From: an uncultured Piscinibacter sp.
GTDB taxonomy: Bacteria; Pseudomonadota; Gammaproteobacteria; Burkholderiales; Burkholderiaceae_C
Direction: 5' to 3'
Length of the DNA stretch: 64,000 nucleotides
Assembly: GCF_937952055.1 (NCBI RefSeq)
Contig: NZ_CALFYO010000033.1
Span: forward strand, 1 to 64,000
Shown in pieces: positions 1 through 10,449 of the stretch; position 1 is the stretch's first letter, and each line of letters starts with the position of its first letter. The notes beneath the pieces were generated by a model that did not search any database, had not been told where the DNA came from, and saw only the letters and a program-made list of their open reading frames with translations. The position numbers were made by a program, and so were the translations under genes.

Positions 1-857
<857 letters not shown>

Positions 858-993
858 ATAACTTTGACCGGAGCGTCAAAGTTTGAGTGAGGCCGTTGTG
901 CCGATCTTCAAGGAAGCTTCGGTGTGCAATCAAACTGATTCAGACTCTGCGAATTGGCTGTCTTGCTGAAAATGCAAGTTGGCAACAAGTTAA
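858..993 (+). other. 23S-5S internal transcribed spacer
   Basis: This is a 136-nt spacer between the 23S 3' end and the 5S 5' end. It contains no cloverleaf-like tRNA sequence and no credible reading frame. It probably forms the processing stems that flank mature 23S and 5S RNA; an ACTTTGACCGGAGCGTCAAAGT inverted repeat lies at its left end (861-882) and fits a processing stem. Confidence 0.7.
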
Positions 994-1107
994 GCCTGAT
1001 GACCATAGCGAGGTGGTCCCACTCCTTCCCATCCCGAACAGGACAGTGAAACGCCTCAGCGCCGATGATAGTGCGGATTCCCGTGTGAAAGTAGGACATT
1101 GTCAGGC
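994..1107 (+). rRNA. 5S ribosomal RNA
   Basis: The 114-nt sequence begins GCCTGATGACCATAGCG and closes with GTCAGGC, which pairs with the 5' end to make helix I. The conserved internal segments CCCACTCCTTCCCATCCCGA and GAACAGGACAGTGAAACGC are present, as is the GATGATAGTG/GTGTGAAAGTAGG region of loop E and helix IV. It lies directly downstream of 23S and upstream of a strong terminator, as is usual for the end of a bacterial rrn operon. Confidence 0.97.
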
Positions 1108-1121
1108 TAATACAAGCAAAG

Positions 1122-1151
1122 AAGCCCTCGTCATTTGACGGGGGCTTTTTT
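1122..1151 (+). terminator. Rho-independent terminator of the rrn operon
   Basis: AAGCCCTCGTC pairs with GACGGGGGCTT across a short ATTT loop (one G-U pair), and the stem runs straight into a T tract. It sits 14 nt after 5S rRNA and is the clearest intrinsic terminator in the window. Confidence 0.93.
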
Positions 1152-1252
1152 CATTGATCTTTCGCGGCTCTCAATCCCTTGTCGGTATGCCGATGAGCGA
1201 CGAAAGGACGTAGATGGACCAAGAGCAAATTAGCCCGAGCGACAATCTACCC

Positions 1253-2944
1253 CTACCCGCGCAATTCGCGGCGCAAGATCTTCCCCACGTTCGACTTCGG
1301 CAGGTCGTCGCGAAACTCGACATGCCGCGGACGCTTGTACGCCGTGAAGTTCTCCCTGCAGTAATCCATCACGTCGGTCTCGGACAGGGCAGGGTCACGT
1401 CGCACCACGTACAACTTGACGGCCTCACCCGATTTCTCATCGGGCACGCCCACCGCGGCACACTCCAGCACGCCTGGATGCAGGCTCACCTGCTGCTCAA
1501 TCTCGTTCGGGTAGACGTTGAAGCCGGACACGAGAATCATGTCCTTCTTGCGGTCGACGATACGAATCGAACCGTCCGGATCCATCACGCCCACATCGCC
1601 GGATTTGAAAAAGCCGTCTTCGGTCATGACCTTCGCGGTCTCATCGGGCCGATTCCAGTAGCCTGCCATCACCTGCGGGCCCTTGATGCAGATCTCGCCT
1701 GGTAGGCCGACGGCTACATCCCTTCCGTCGTCGTCGCGTATCGCCACCAAGGTCGAAGGCACAGGCAGGCCGATGCTGCCGCTGAACTCGTCGATGTCAA
1801 ACCGATTGATCGTTGCCACCGGCGAGGTTTCGGACAAGCCATAGCCCTCGACGATCGGACACCCCGTGACCTTCTTCCACTTCACCGCAGTGGCCCGTTG
1901 CACCGCCATGCCGCCCCCGTTGGAGATGACCAGGTCCGAGAAGTCCAACCGGGCAAAGTCGGGGTCGTTGGCCAGGGCGTTGAACAAGGTGTTCACAGCC
2001 GGGAACATGCTCACGCGGTGGCGCGCCAGGGTCTTCACGAAGCCAGGAATGTCGCGAGGATTGGGGATCAGCAGGCACTTCATGCCGAAGCGCGCACCGA
2101 GCATGAAGCAGGCCGTCAGGGCAAAGATGTGATACAGGGGCAGAGCGCAAACCACCGTCAACTGTCGATTCACAGGCAACGTGTCGAGCTTGGGCTGAAA
2201 CCACGCTTCCGACTGCAGCACGTTCGCCACCACGTTGCGATGGAGCAAAGTCGCCCCCTTCGAAATACCAGTCGTCCCGCCCGTGTACTGCAGAAAGGCG
2301 ATGTCGTCCGGGCCGATCTCAACACGACGAAGGCTCATCCGCGTCCCTTCAGCCAACGCCATGTTGAAGCGTGTCACCGTGCGCCCTCCATCTAGCGGGA
2401 GGTCGAATTCCGGCACCATCTTGCGCACATGGCGCACGGCCAGGTTGACCAACTGACCCTTCCAGAAGCCGAGCAGGTCGCCCATCGCCGCCAGCACGAC
2501 ATGCTTCACCGGTGTCCGGTCGATCACCTCCGCAAGCGTGTGCGCAAAGTTCTCCAACACGACGATGGCCTCGGCCCCGGAGTCCTTCAACTGGTGCCCG
2601 AGTTCGCGCGCGGTGTACAGCGGATTGACGTTGACCACCACATAGCCGGCGCGCAACACCGCCGCAATGGCGACCGGGTACTGCAACACGTTGGGCATCA
2701 TGAGCGCCACGCGCGCGCCACGCGCCAATTGCCTGCTCTGCAACCAGGCACCCAGCGAAGCCGAGAGCTCGTCGAGCTGCGCGAAGCTCAGTTCGCTGTC
2801 CATGCACACCGCCGCGCAAGAGCGCGCGTGGTTACGGAAAGCCTCCTCGAGCAGCTGGGTCAGCGAGTTGTAGCGGGTGGGATCAATCTCGGCGGGGACG
2901 CCGGGCGGATAGCTCGCGAGCCAGGGGTGGGCGAGGTTGGTCAC
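1253..2944 (-). CDS. fadD: Long-chain-fatty-acid--CoA ligase (FadD-like)
   Basis: This is a 563-aa AMP-forming acyl-CoA synthetase, close to the usual FadD length of about 560. The adenylation P-loop YTGGTTGISKGA is at residues 220-231. A GYGLSETSP motif and the DRKKDMILVSGFNVYPNEIE hinge and fatty-acid signature region follow, and the invariant catalytic lysine is Lys555 in SNVGKILRRELRG near the C terminus. It activates fatty acids with ATP and CoA for beta-oxidation at the inner membrane face. The start is GTG (2942-2944) with a weak GAG-type ribosome site; no ATG lies closer to the conserved N terminus. It is transcribed toward the rrn terminator. Substrate chain length cannot be read from sequence. 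Confidence 0.93.
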   Translation of the reverse strand: MTNLAHPWLASYPPGVPAEIDPTRYNSLTQLLEEAFRNHARSCAAVCMDSELSFAQLDELSASLGAWLQSRQLARGARVALMMPNVLQYPVAIAAVLRAGYVVVNVNPLYTARELGHQLKDSGAEAIVVLENFAHTLAEVIDRTPVKHVVLAAMGDLLGFWKGQLVNLAVRHVRKMVPEFDLPLDGGRTVTRFNMALAEGTRMSLRRVEIGPDDIAFLQYTGGTTGISKGATLLHRNVVANVLQSEAWFQPKLDTLPVNRQLTVVCALPLYHIFALTACFMLGARFGMKCLLIPNPRDIPGFVKTLARHRVSMFPAVNTLFNALANDPDFARLDFSDLVISNGGGMAVQRATAVKWKKVTGCPIVEGYGLSETSPVATINRFDIDEFSGSIGLPVPSTLVAIRDDDGRDVAVGLPGEICIKGPQVMAGYWNRPDETAKVMTEDGFFKSGDVGVMDPDGSIRIVDRKKDMILVSGFNVYPNEIEQQVSLHPGVLECAAVGVPDEKSGEAVKLYVVRRDPALSETDVMDYCRENFTAYKRPRHVEFRDDLPKSNVGKILRRELRG

Positions 2945-3003
2945 TGAGCGCTCTCGTGAGTAGGAGTCAAACTAGCGATGCTCGCGGCCGCGGCAAACGG
3001 CCG

Positions 3004-3786
3004 CTATGGTAATTGTCCTAACGGATCGAGCGCGGAGGGCGAGCGCGGAAGTGGCATCTGCGGCCTCGCCTCGAACAGGACCCTGGCCAATCGCCGCTCG
3101 CGCTCGCCCACCGTCGACAGGAAAGTGTCGGCTCCGCCCATGTCCTTGAAGGTGTCGAACCCCGTTTCCAAGAACTGCTGGAGAGCGGGCAGACCTGCGG
3201 CACGCGCAGGCCCGCGCATGAGGTGGAGCGTCCTGCGCAGGAGCGGCTTGCGCGTGAGCCGGTCGAGCTCGCGACCGATGGTGAGCGTCAGGGCGATCTG
3301 TCGCTCGCGAGACGCTTCATCGCCCGTGGCTTGCCAAGCCAGCAGGTAGGACCTGCGATCCACGGGGCGGTCGATCAGCTGCCTCGCCATCGTCGTATCC
3401 AGCGTTTCCGACAGCGCATGCAAGCGGGCAAGCACATCCACGGTCTCGACGATCTCCCGAGGAAAGAGTCGGACCAGGGCTGGCACCACGCGCGCAAACT
3501 GAGCGTCTCGCTCACTGAAATCCTTGGGCCCGTAGAGTTCGTCGAGGAAGAAGCGCGATGCCGCCGCGTAGCGGGGGCTGGCCAGCAGGTCCGCATAGGT
3601 CAGACAGAAGCGTCGCTGCTGATACTCCTTCAGCTTCACCACGGCCAGCGCCAGCAACGGATCAGCGGCCCGCAATTCGCGTTCGCGCGAGACGATGTCG
3701 AGTTGCGCAAGGATGGATCGGGCGTCTGCGGGCATCGTTGGCAAGGACTCCACGGTCGAATGTAGCGCCGCGGCCAAGGACTCCAT
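3004..3786 (-). CDS. Conserved hypothetical protein with FFLDELYGP motif
   Basis: This is a 260-aa soluble, mostly alpha-helical protein with no signal peptide or membrane span. Around residues 80-95 it carries an FFLDELYGPKDFSERD motif, the hallmark of a conserved but uncharacterised betaproteobacterial family that I know only as hypothetical. The rest is rich in charged helices and has no recognisable catalytic motif. It lies 59 nt upstream of fadD in the same direction and could be co-transcribed. Its start at 3786 is divergent from the Tat/GMC pair, with about 96 nt between the starts. Function is unknown; the fadD linkage only hints at lipid metabolism. Confidence 0.85.
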   Translation of the reverse strand: MESLAAALHSTVESLPTMPADARSILAQLDIVSRERELRAADPLLALAVVKLKEYQQRRFCLTYADLLASPRYAAASRFFLDELYGPKDFSERDAQFARVVPALVRLFPREIVETVDVLARLHALSETLDTTMARQLIDRPVDRRSYLLAWQATGDEASRERQIALTLTIGRELDRLTRKPLLRRTLHLMRGPARAAGLPALQQFLETGFDTFKDMGGADTFLSTVGERERRLARVLFEARPQMPLPRSPSALDPLGQLP

Positions 3787-3882
3787 CCACCCCGGTTAGT
3801 CGGGCCGCTCTAGCCCCGCCGTGCCGAATGATGCAACACTGCGCGCGGCCGAGAGACGCGTGCGGCCACACCAACCAGGACG

Positions 3883-4389
3883 ATGCAACGACGAACCCTG
3901 CTCAAGTTCGGTCTCGGCGCGACAGTGGTTCTTGTCGTCGCCGGCGGCGGAATTGCCTTGCTCCAGCCCGGGGTGTCGAACGGCCGACTCGGCGAAGGAG
4001 CCCGTGCCGTCATGCGCGCCATCGCGATCACCGTGCTCGATGGCGCCTTGCCAGCACCCGGGACGGATCGGGAACGTGCACTCGACGAGCACCTCATCCG
4101 GCTCGAGGCCACGATCACCGCCTTCCCCGAGTCGACGCGGGGCGAGATCTCGCGATTGCTCGCGCTGCTCGCCAGCGCACCGGGACGAGTTGCGCTGGTC
4201 GGCCTGGGAACGCAATGGCCCGACGCCAGCGTCACTCAGGTACACACCGCCCTGCAGGGGTTGCGCCTCTCTTCGCTCGCTCTCAAGCAGCAGGCCTACC
4301 ACGCGCTGCGTGACCTGACCAACGCGGCCTACTTCTCCGACCCATCAGCCTGGGCGCACATGGGCTACCCCGGCCCGATGGACATCTGA
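3883..4389 (+). CDS. Tat-signal small subunit, gluconate 2-dehydrogenase subunit 3-like
   Basis: This 168-aa protein opens MQRRTLLKFGLGATVVLVV: an arginine pair, then LLK and a hydrophobic stretch, which is a twin-arginine export signal. The mature part is helical, with a YFSDPSAWAHMGYPGP ending that resembles the small helper subunits (gluconate 2-dehydrogenase subunit 3 type) exported with GMC flavoproteins. It ends 14 nt before the GMC oxidoreductase and is almost certainly its partner. In such pairs the small subunit can carry the folded flavoprotein across the membrane, which would explain why the GMC protein has no signal of its own. The family assignment rests on context plus weak sequence resemblance. 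Confidence 0.7.
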   Translation: MQRRTLLKFGLGATVVLVVAGGGIALLQPGVSNGRLGEGARAVMRAIAITVLDGALPAPGTDRERALDEHLIRLEATITAFPESTRGEISRLLALLASAPGRVALVGLGTQWPDASVTQVHTALQGLRLSSLALKQQAYHALRDLTNAAYFSDPSAWAHMGYPGPMDI

Positions 4390-4403
4390 GCGAGGTAAGA
4401 CAC

Positions 4404-6017
4404 GTGAGCCGATTGCCCGATCCCGTGCGTGAAGGGCTGGCCCGAGGCTGGCGGGTGTTCGGCGGCCGCCAGGCTACGCTGCCCGAGAACATTGGCTGCG
4501 ATGTCGTCATCGTCGGCAGCGGTGCCGGCGCGGGCATCACCGCCGAGTTGTTGACCCAGGCCGGCTTGTCGGTGGTGCTCGTCGAGGAAGGGCCGCTGCG
4601 CAGCAGCACCGACTTCCATCAGCGCGAAAGCGAAGCCTATCCGGCCTTGTATCAGGAGAGCGCGGCACGCAAGACGGCCGACAAGGCGATCAATATCTTG
4701 CAGGGCCGCTGTGTCGGAGGCTCGACGACAGTCAACTGGACCAGCTCCTTCCGCACACCGGCGCCGACGCTGGAACATTGGCGGACACACTTCGGCCTCA
4801 CCGACTTCGGCGCCGAGGCGATGGCACCGTGGTTCCGGCAGGCCGAGCGCCGGCTGAACATCGGGCCCTGGCTGATGGCGCCCAACGACAACAACGAACT
4901 GCTGCGCCGGGGCGCCACCGCGCTGGGGATGACTGCGCCGATGATCCAGCGCAATGTCAAGGGCTGCTGGAACCTCGGCTCCTGCGGCATGGGCTGCCCG
5001 ACCAACGCCAAGCAGTCGATGCTGGTGACGACGATTCCCGCCGCGCTGGAGCGTGGTGCGACATTGCTTGTGCAGACTCGCGCCGAAGCGCTGGAACTGA
5101 AGGGCGGCCGTGTCGAGGCGCTGCGCTGCGTGCCGGTGGACTTGGCCGGGCGTCCAGCAGGCGCAGGCGTCGTGCGCATCACGGCCAAGCACTACGTGGT
5201 CGCCGGCGGCGCGATCAACTCGCCGGCCCTGCTGCTGCGTTCGGGCGTGCCCGACCCGCATGGTCGGCTTGGACGACGCACCTTCCTGCATCCAGTGGTG
5301 ATCTCGGCGGCTTTGTTCGACCGTGAGATCGCGGGTTGGGACGGCGCTCCGCAGACCATCTATTCCGACCACTTCCTCGAGACCCAGCCGCTCGACGGCC
5401 CGATCGGCTACAAGCTCGAGGCGCCACCCATCCACCCGGTGATCTTTGCCTCCACGCTGCCGGGCTTCGGCCGCGATCAGGCAGACCTGCTGGCTCAGTT
5501 TCCGAACACGCATGCCCTCCTCGCACTGATGCGCGATGGCTTTCACGAGCAGTCGCCGGGCGGTCGCGTGGCGCTGCGCTCCGACGGTTCGCCAGTGCTC
5601 GACTACCCGTTGAACGAGTTCGTGATGGACGGCGCCCGCCGTGCCTACCTGAGCATGGCCGAGATCCAGTTCGCCGCCGGCGCGCAGGTCGTGCTGCCGG
5701 TGCACGAGATGGCACAACGCTACACCTCCTGGAGCCAGGCCCGGCAGGCGATCGCCGAGCTGCCGATGAAGCCGCTGCTTGCCCGAGTGGTCAGCGCGCA
5801 CGTGATGGGCGGTTGCGGCATGGCAGCCGACGAGCAGCGCGGCGTGGTCCGCTCCGACGGCACGCACTGGCAGGTCGCCAACCTGTCGGTGCACGATGGT
5901 TCGATCTTCCCGACCAGCATCGGCGCCAACCCGCAGCTCTCGATCTACGGCATCGTCAATCGCCTTGCCACCGACCTGGCGAAGCGCCTCGCCGGGCGCG
6001 ACGTGGCGCTCGCGTAG
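4404..6017 (+). CDS. GMC-family FAD-dependent oxidoreductase
   Basis: This is a 537-aa flavoprotein. The dinucleotide-binding motif GSGAGAG lies at residues 38-44 after a beta strand (DVVIV), and a GGSTTVNW segment near 110 matches the second GMC signature region. The C-terminal part has AHVMGGCGM and IGANPQLSIYGIVNR, the region that holds the catalytic His and the Asn of GMC alcohol oxidases and dehydrogenases. A CWNLGSCGMGCPTNAKQS cysteine-rich stretch is typical of the long-chain alcohol and cholesterol oxidase-like branch. The start is GTG with GAGGT upstream. It pairs with the preceding Tat-signal small subunit, so it probably works in the periplasm. The substrate alcohol or sterol is unknown. 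Confidence 0.85.
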   Translation: MSRLPDPVREGLARGWRVFGGRQATLPENIGCDVVIVGSGAGAGITAELLTQAGLSVVLVEEGPLRSSTDFHQRESEAYPALYQESAARKTADKAINILQGRCVGGSTTVNWTSSFRTPAPTLEHWRTHFGLTDFGAEAMAPWFRQAERRLNIGPWLMAPNDNNELLRRGATALGMTAPMIQRNVKGCWNLGSCGMGCPTNAKQSMLVTTIPAALERGATLLVQTRAEALELKGGRVEALRCVPVDLAGRPAGAGVVRITAKHYVVAGGAINSPALLLRSGVPDPHGRLGRRTFLHPVVISAALFDREIAGWDGAPQTIYSDHFLETQPLDGPIGYKLEAPPIHPVIFASTLPGFGRDQADLLAQFPNTHALLALMRDGFHEQSPGGRVALRSDGSPVLDYPLNEFVMDGARRAYLSMAEIQFAAGAQVVLPVHEMAQRYTSWSQARQAIAELPMKPLLARVVSAHVMGGCGMAADEQRGVVRSDGTHWQVANLSVHDGSIFPTSIGANPQLSIYGIVNRLATDLAKRLAGRDVALA

Positions 6018-6026
6018 CATCGTCGC

Positions 6027-6965
6027 ATGCTCGCACGCCTGCAGCAGGCCATCACCCTCTCGCTGCTCGCGCTGGCTGCCGCCTGGGCACTGTGGTTTGC
6101 GCGCCAGCAGCGCTGGGGTTGGGCGCTGGTCGGTGCCATGCTCGTGCTGTTCGGCTATGCGCTCTTCCTCGGCCTCGAGTTCGTGCTGCTCGCCTGGACG
6201 CGCGACGACGACCCTGCGCCCCGCGCCAGCGCCGCCCAACTGCTGCGCGCTTGGTGGGGGGAGGCGCGGTCGGCGCCGCGTGTCTTCTGCTGGCGCCAGC
6301 CGTTCCGCTCGCAGGCCCAACCGGACTTCCTCGATGCCGGACATCGCGGCCGCCTCGGCGTGGTGCTGGTGCACGGCTTCGTCTGCAACCGCGGTTTCTG
6401 GAACCCGTGGCTCGCGCGCTTTCGCGCGGCCGGCGTGCCCTTCGTCGCCGTGAATCTCGAGCCGGTGTTCGGACGCATCGACGACTACGTGGGCACCGTG
6501 GACGATGCGGTTCGGCGCGTGCGCGAAGCCACGGGGCGCGCGCCCCTGGTCGTCGCGCACAGCATGGGCGGACTGGCCGTGCGCGCCTGGCTGTCACGCT
6601 GTGTGCAGCGTGACGCGGTCGAGCATGTGGTCACCATCGGGTCGCCGCATGCCGGCACCTGGCTGGCCCGCTTCGGCGTCACGCCCAACAGTTTGCAGAT
6701 GAGAAGGCGCAACGCCTGGCTCGACGGGCTGCGCGCGGCCGAGCGTGCGCGGGCGGGCCAGTCCCCCTACGCGCAGTTCACCTGCTTCTACAGCCACTGC
6801 GACAACATCGTCTTTCCGCCGTCGACCGCAACCCTGCCAGGCGCTGACAACCGGCACGTCCCGGGCAGCGCGCATGTGCACCTGGCCGATCAGCCGGAAG
6901 TATTCGCCGAGGTCTGGGCGCGGCTGTCGGCATCGAACTCCGGCTCGCCGGCCACGCGCTTGTAG
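6027..6965 (+). CDS. Membrane-anchored alpha/beta hydrolase, lipase-like
   Basis: This is a 312-aa protein with two N-terminal membrane spans (about 9-27 and 32-57), followed by an alpha/beta-hydrolase domain. The oxyanion HG is at 116-117 (VLVHGF), the nucleophile elbow AHSMGG places Ser179, and a GSPHAGTWLARFG segment is typical of triacylglycerol lipase-like enzymes. An Asp and His near FYSHCDNIV and GSAHVHL complete a plausible triad. It starts 9 nt after the GMC gene, so the three + strand genes look like one operon. Its last 76 bp overlap the 3' end of phhA on the other strand. The substrate is unknown. Confidence 0.82.
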   Translation: MLARLQQAITLSLLALAAAWALWFARQQRWGWALVGAMLVLFGYALFLGLEFVLLAWTRDDDPAPRASAAQLLRAWWGEARSAPRVFCWRQPFRSQAQPDFLDAGHRGRLGVVLVHGFVCNRGFWNPWLARFRAAGVPFVAVNLEPVFGRIDDYVGTVDDAVRRVREATGRAPLVVAHSMGGLAVRAWLSRCVQRDAVEHVVTIGSPHAGTWLARFGVTPNSLQMRRRNAWLDGLRAAERARAGQSPYAQFTCFYSHCDNIVFPPSTATLPGADNRHVPGSAHVHLADQPEVFAEVWARLSASNSGSPATRL

Positions 6966-7777
6966 ATCGGTGCGAAGTCCGGTGCGGTCGCCGCGAACAA
7001 CTGCTCGAAGCTGTCGATGACGAAGTAGCTGGCCTGGTAGCTGTCGATCCTGTAGCGCGTGCGCATGATGCGCTCCAGTTCGAACGGCAGGCGCTGCGGC
7101 ACGGGGCTGGTGACGCTGTAGCGCAGTTCGCCGGCGGACGACAGGATGCCGGCGCCGTAGGCGCGCAGGCCTGCCGGCGTGGCGATCAGGCCGAACTCCA
7201 CCGTGTACCAGTACAGCCGCGCCAGGTACTCGCAGGCCTCGAGCCGGCTCGCCTTCAGGCCGCCGGCGCCGTAGGCCTGCATGTAGTCGGCGAACATCGG
7301 GTTGAACAGCAGCGGCACGTGGCCAAACAGGTCGTGGAACACGTCGGGTTCGACGACGTAGTCGAACTCCTCCGGCCGGCGGATCCAGCCGGTCACCGGG
7401 AAGCGCCGCTGGGCGAGCAGCGCGAAGAATGCCTCCTCGGGAATCAGTCCCGGCACGGCGACCACTTCCCAGCCGGTGGCGCGATGCAGCTTCTCGCTCA
7501 GTGCGTCGAAGCGCGGGATGCGATCGGGTGCGCCCAGGTGCCGCACGGCCTCGATGAACTCCTCGCAGGCCAGCCCCGGCAACTGCCTGGCCTGGCGCTC
7601 GTAGAGTCGGCGGTAGAGGTCGTGCTCGGTCGCGCTGTAGCGCTCCCAGTGCTGCTCGGAGGTGTAGTCGGCGCGGGCCTGGGCGTAGTCCCCGCGCGGC
7701 GGGCGGTCGCCCTGCCCGTAGGTGACCGGCGCGACGCCGAGGTTGACGCCCGAGTGGAAGTCCGGCTGCGTGTTCAT
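6890..7777 (-). CDS. phhA: Phenylalanine 4-monooxygenase
   Basis: This is a 295-aa bacterial-type aromatic amino acid hydroxylase that converts L-phenylalanine to L-tyrosine with tetrahydrobiopterin and O2. The iron facial triad is visible: His148 and His153 in VFHDLFGHVP, and Glu194 in YWYTVEFGL. Length and domain layout match single-domain bacterial PhhA. It lies 8 nt downstream of hppD in the same direction, so phenylalanine degradation to homogentisate is encoded as one unit. Its C-terminal coding region overlaps the convergent hydrolase gene by 76 bp. No pterin dehydratase (phhB) is nearby. Confidence 0.95.
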   Translation of the reverse strand: MNTQPDFHSGVNLGVAPVTYGQGDRPPRGDYAQARADYTSEQHWERYSATEHDLYRRLYERQARQLPGLACEEFIEAVRHLGAPDRIPRFDALSEKLHRATGWEVVAVPGLIPEEAFFALLAQRRFPVTGWIRRPEEFDYVVEPDVFHDLFGHVPLLFNPMFADYMQAYGAGGLKASRLEACEYLARLYWYTVEFGLIATPAGLRAYGAGILSSAGELRYSVTSPVPQRLPFELERIMRTRYRIDSYQASYFVIDSFEQLFAATAPDFAPIYKRVAGEPEFDADSRAQTSANTSG

Positions 7778-7785
7778 GGCGGACC

Positions 7786-8901
<1,116 letters not shown>

Positions 8902-9002
8902 GCGGCGCTCCTGTGTTCGCGGCGTTTTGACCTGCCTCAACGCTGGATCGCACTGTAGAAGCGCCAGGGCGCAGGATTCTTGCAAGTTCACGCGTCGATC
9001 TG

Positions 9003-9024
9003 GCAGTTTGAGCATGAAAACTGC
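9003..9024. promoter_or_regulatory. Inverted repeat, candidate Lrp-family operator
   Basis: GCAGTTT (9003-9009) and AAACTGC (9018-9024) form a perfect 7-bp inverted repeat with an 8-nt spacer, in the 135-bp gap between hppD and the divergent Lrp-type gene. Lrp/AsnC regulators usually sit beside their targets and bind such partial palindromes. It lies 13 nt before the regulator start, so binding would probably also repress the regulator itself. Confidence 0.45.
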
Positions 9025-9036
9025 AAAATCTGGCGA

Positions 9037-9519
9037 ATGGAAACCGCCATCCCGCTCGATGCCATCGATCGGCGCATTCTTCGCGCGCTGCAGACCGATG
9101 GCCGCGTCACCTACGACGTCTTGGCCGCGCAGGTGAGCCTGTCGCCCTCGGCCACGCTGCGCCGTGTCAAGCGCCTTGAGGAATCCGGCGTGATCGCCAG
9201 CTATGTGGCGCTGGTGTCGCCGGAGCGCGTCGGCCTCGGCCTCACCGCCTACCTGAACGTTCGGCTGGAAAAGCACGCCGAGGTGCACAAGCGCAACCCG
9301 ATGGACCTGTTCCGCGCGGCGGTGCAGACCTGGCCGGAAGTGGTGGAATGCGCCGCGCTGACCGGCGAGATGGACTACCTGCTGCGCGTGGTCGTCGAGG
9401 ACATGGCGCACTACTCGCGTTTCGTGATGGACACGCTGCTGCGCCACCCCAGCGTGGAGGACTGCAAGACAAGCTTCGTGCTCGACCGCGTGAAGAATAC
9501 GACCGCGCTGCCGTTGTGA
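9037..9519 (+). CDS. Lrp/AsnC-family transcriptional regulator
   Basis: This is a 160-aa regulator starting METAIPLDAIDRRILRALQ. The N-terminal AsnC-type helix-turn-helix covers roughly residues 8-55 (VTYDVLAAQVSLSPSATLRRVKRLEESGVI). The C-terminal RAM/AsnC ligand-binding domain includes VVECAALTGEMDYLLRVVVEDM. The frame is open 19 codons further upstream, but this ATG fits the family length. It is divergent from hppD-phhA and probably senses an aromatic amino acid and controls that operon. It converges on the HDOD gene, with 26 nt between the stop codons. Confidence 0.9.
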   Translation: METAIPLDAIDRRILRALQTDGRVTYDVLAAQVSLSPSATLRRVKRLEESGVIASYVALVSPERVGLGLTAYLNVRLEKHAEVHKRNPMDLFRAAVQTWPEVVECAALTGEMDYLLRVVVEDMAHYSRFVMDTLLRHPSVEDCKTSFVLDRVKNTTALPL

Positions 9520-9545
9520 GCGCAGCGCCACACGATCGAGAAGCT

Positions 9546-10385
9546 TCAGGCCTCGACGCTGCGCACGAGCTGCGGCGCGGCGCCCTGCGACAGGTTGAGC
9601 AGCGCAGCAATGTCGGCCACGTCGTCGGGCAGGGCGGCGTTGTCCCACCCCTGCGCGGTGTGGCGTGCCAGGCGCACGGCAAGCAGTACGTTGCGTACCT
9701 TGGCCTGCTCGGCGTGGCGATCGTCGGTGATGCGGGCCAGCATCTCGGGCAGCCGCCATGCCCTCATGAGGGCCTGCTGCAGGTCGGCCAGTTCGACATT
9801 GAGCAACTGCTTCTGGATCGCCGCAGAGCGCAACGTCGGGTCGGCGCGCTGCGCCGAACGGATCTGCAGCGCCAGCGTCGGCGCGTGACACCACAACAGC
9901 ATCTCCGCGAAGTCGTGCAGCAGCGCGGCCTCGTGCAGCAGCGGTGCGTCGGGATCCATGCGATGGACCGCGAAGGCCAGCGCGAAGGTGGCGCCGCGGT
10001 GGGCGCGTTCGATCACCTCGGCGAGCCCATGAAGGGCCTCGGGCTGTGCCGCCAACGCCTGGTCGACGGTGGGCTGCGGTCCGAAAGCGCGGAAGAACGG
10101 CGAGATGCCCATCATCACCAGCGTGGCGGTGACCGTCTCGATGTCGGTGACCATGCGCGCCGGACGGTGCGTCGCCGCGTAGGCCAGCACCTTCAGCGTC
10201 ATCAGCGGGTCGTGGGACACCATCTCGCCGATGGCGTTGGCGTCGACCGCGTCTTCGTTCTCGCGCATCGCCTCGATGGCTTCGGCGGTCGGAGCGAGTA
10301 CCGGGATCACGGCACCGCGGAAGTGTTCGGTCCAGGCGGCGAGATCGCGAAGCGGCTGTGTCAGTGAAGCGTTCAGGTCCGGCAC
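9546..10385 (-). CDS. HDOD-domain protein
   Basis: This 279-aa protein has the HDOD fold. Near residue 55 it has AIGEMVSHDPLMTLKVLAYA, then a VMMGISPFFRAFG segment, and ALLHDFAEMLLW where catalytic HD-GYP proteins would carry the HD pair. HDOD proteins lack phosphodiesterase activity and act as signalling or scaffold modules. The start is GTG (10383-10385) with GAGG upstream. It lies 64 nt after the ABC binding-protein gene in the same direction, so it could be transcribed with the transport operon, though a functional link is not obvious. Confidence 0.85.
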   Translation of the reverse strand: MPDLNASLTQPLRDLAAWTEHFRGAVIPVLAPTAEAIEAMRENEDAVDANAIGEMVSHDPLMTLKVLAYAATHRPARMVTDIETVTATLVMMGISPFFRAFGPQPTVDQALAAQPEALHGLAEVIERAHRGATFALAFAVHRMDPDAPLLHEAALLHDFAEMLLWCHAPTLALQIRSAQRADPTLRSAAIQKQLLNVELADLQQALMRAWRLPEMLARITDDRHAEQAKVRNVLLAVRLARHTAQGWDNAALPDDVADIAALLNLSQGAAPQLVRSVEA

Positions 10386-10449
10386 GGCGAACCTCAGGGG
10401 CAGTGATCGTGCCTCGTTATCGGCTGCCTCCCGCGCGGCTTGAGGCCGG

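Noticed and set aside
858..993. tRNA in the 23S-5S spacer
   Set aside because: No T-loop GTTCRA or cloverleaf pairing is present.
4365..6560. 731-codon open frame on the minus strand
   Set aside because: It is antisense to the GMC oxidoreductase and lipase genes, is rich in Arg/His/Ala/Gln and has no domain; high GC makes such frames common.
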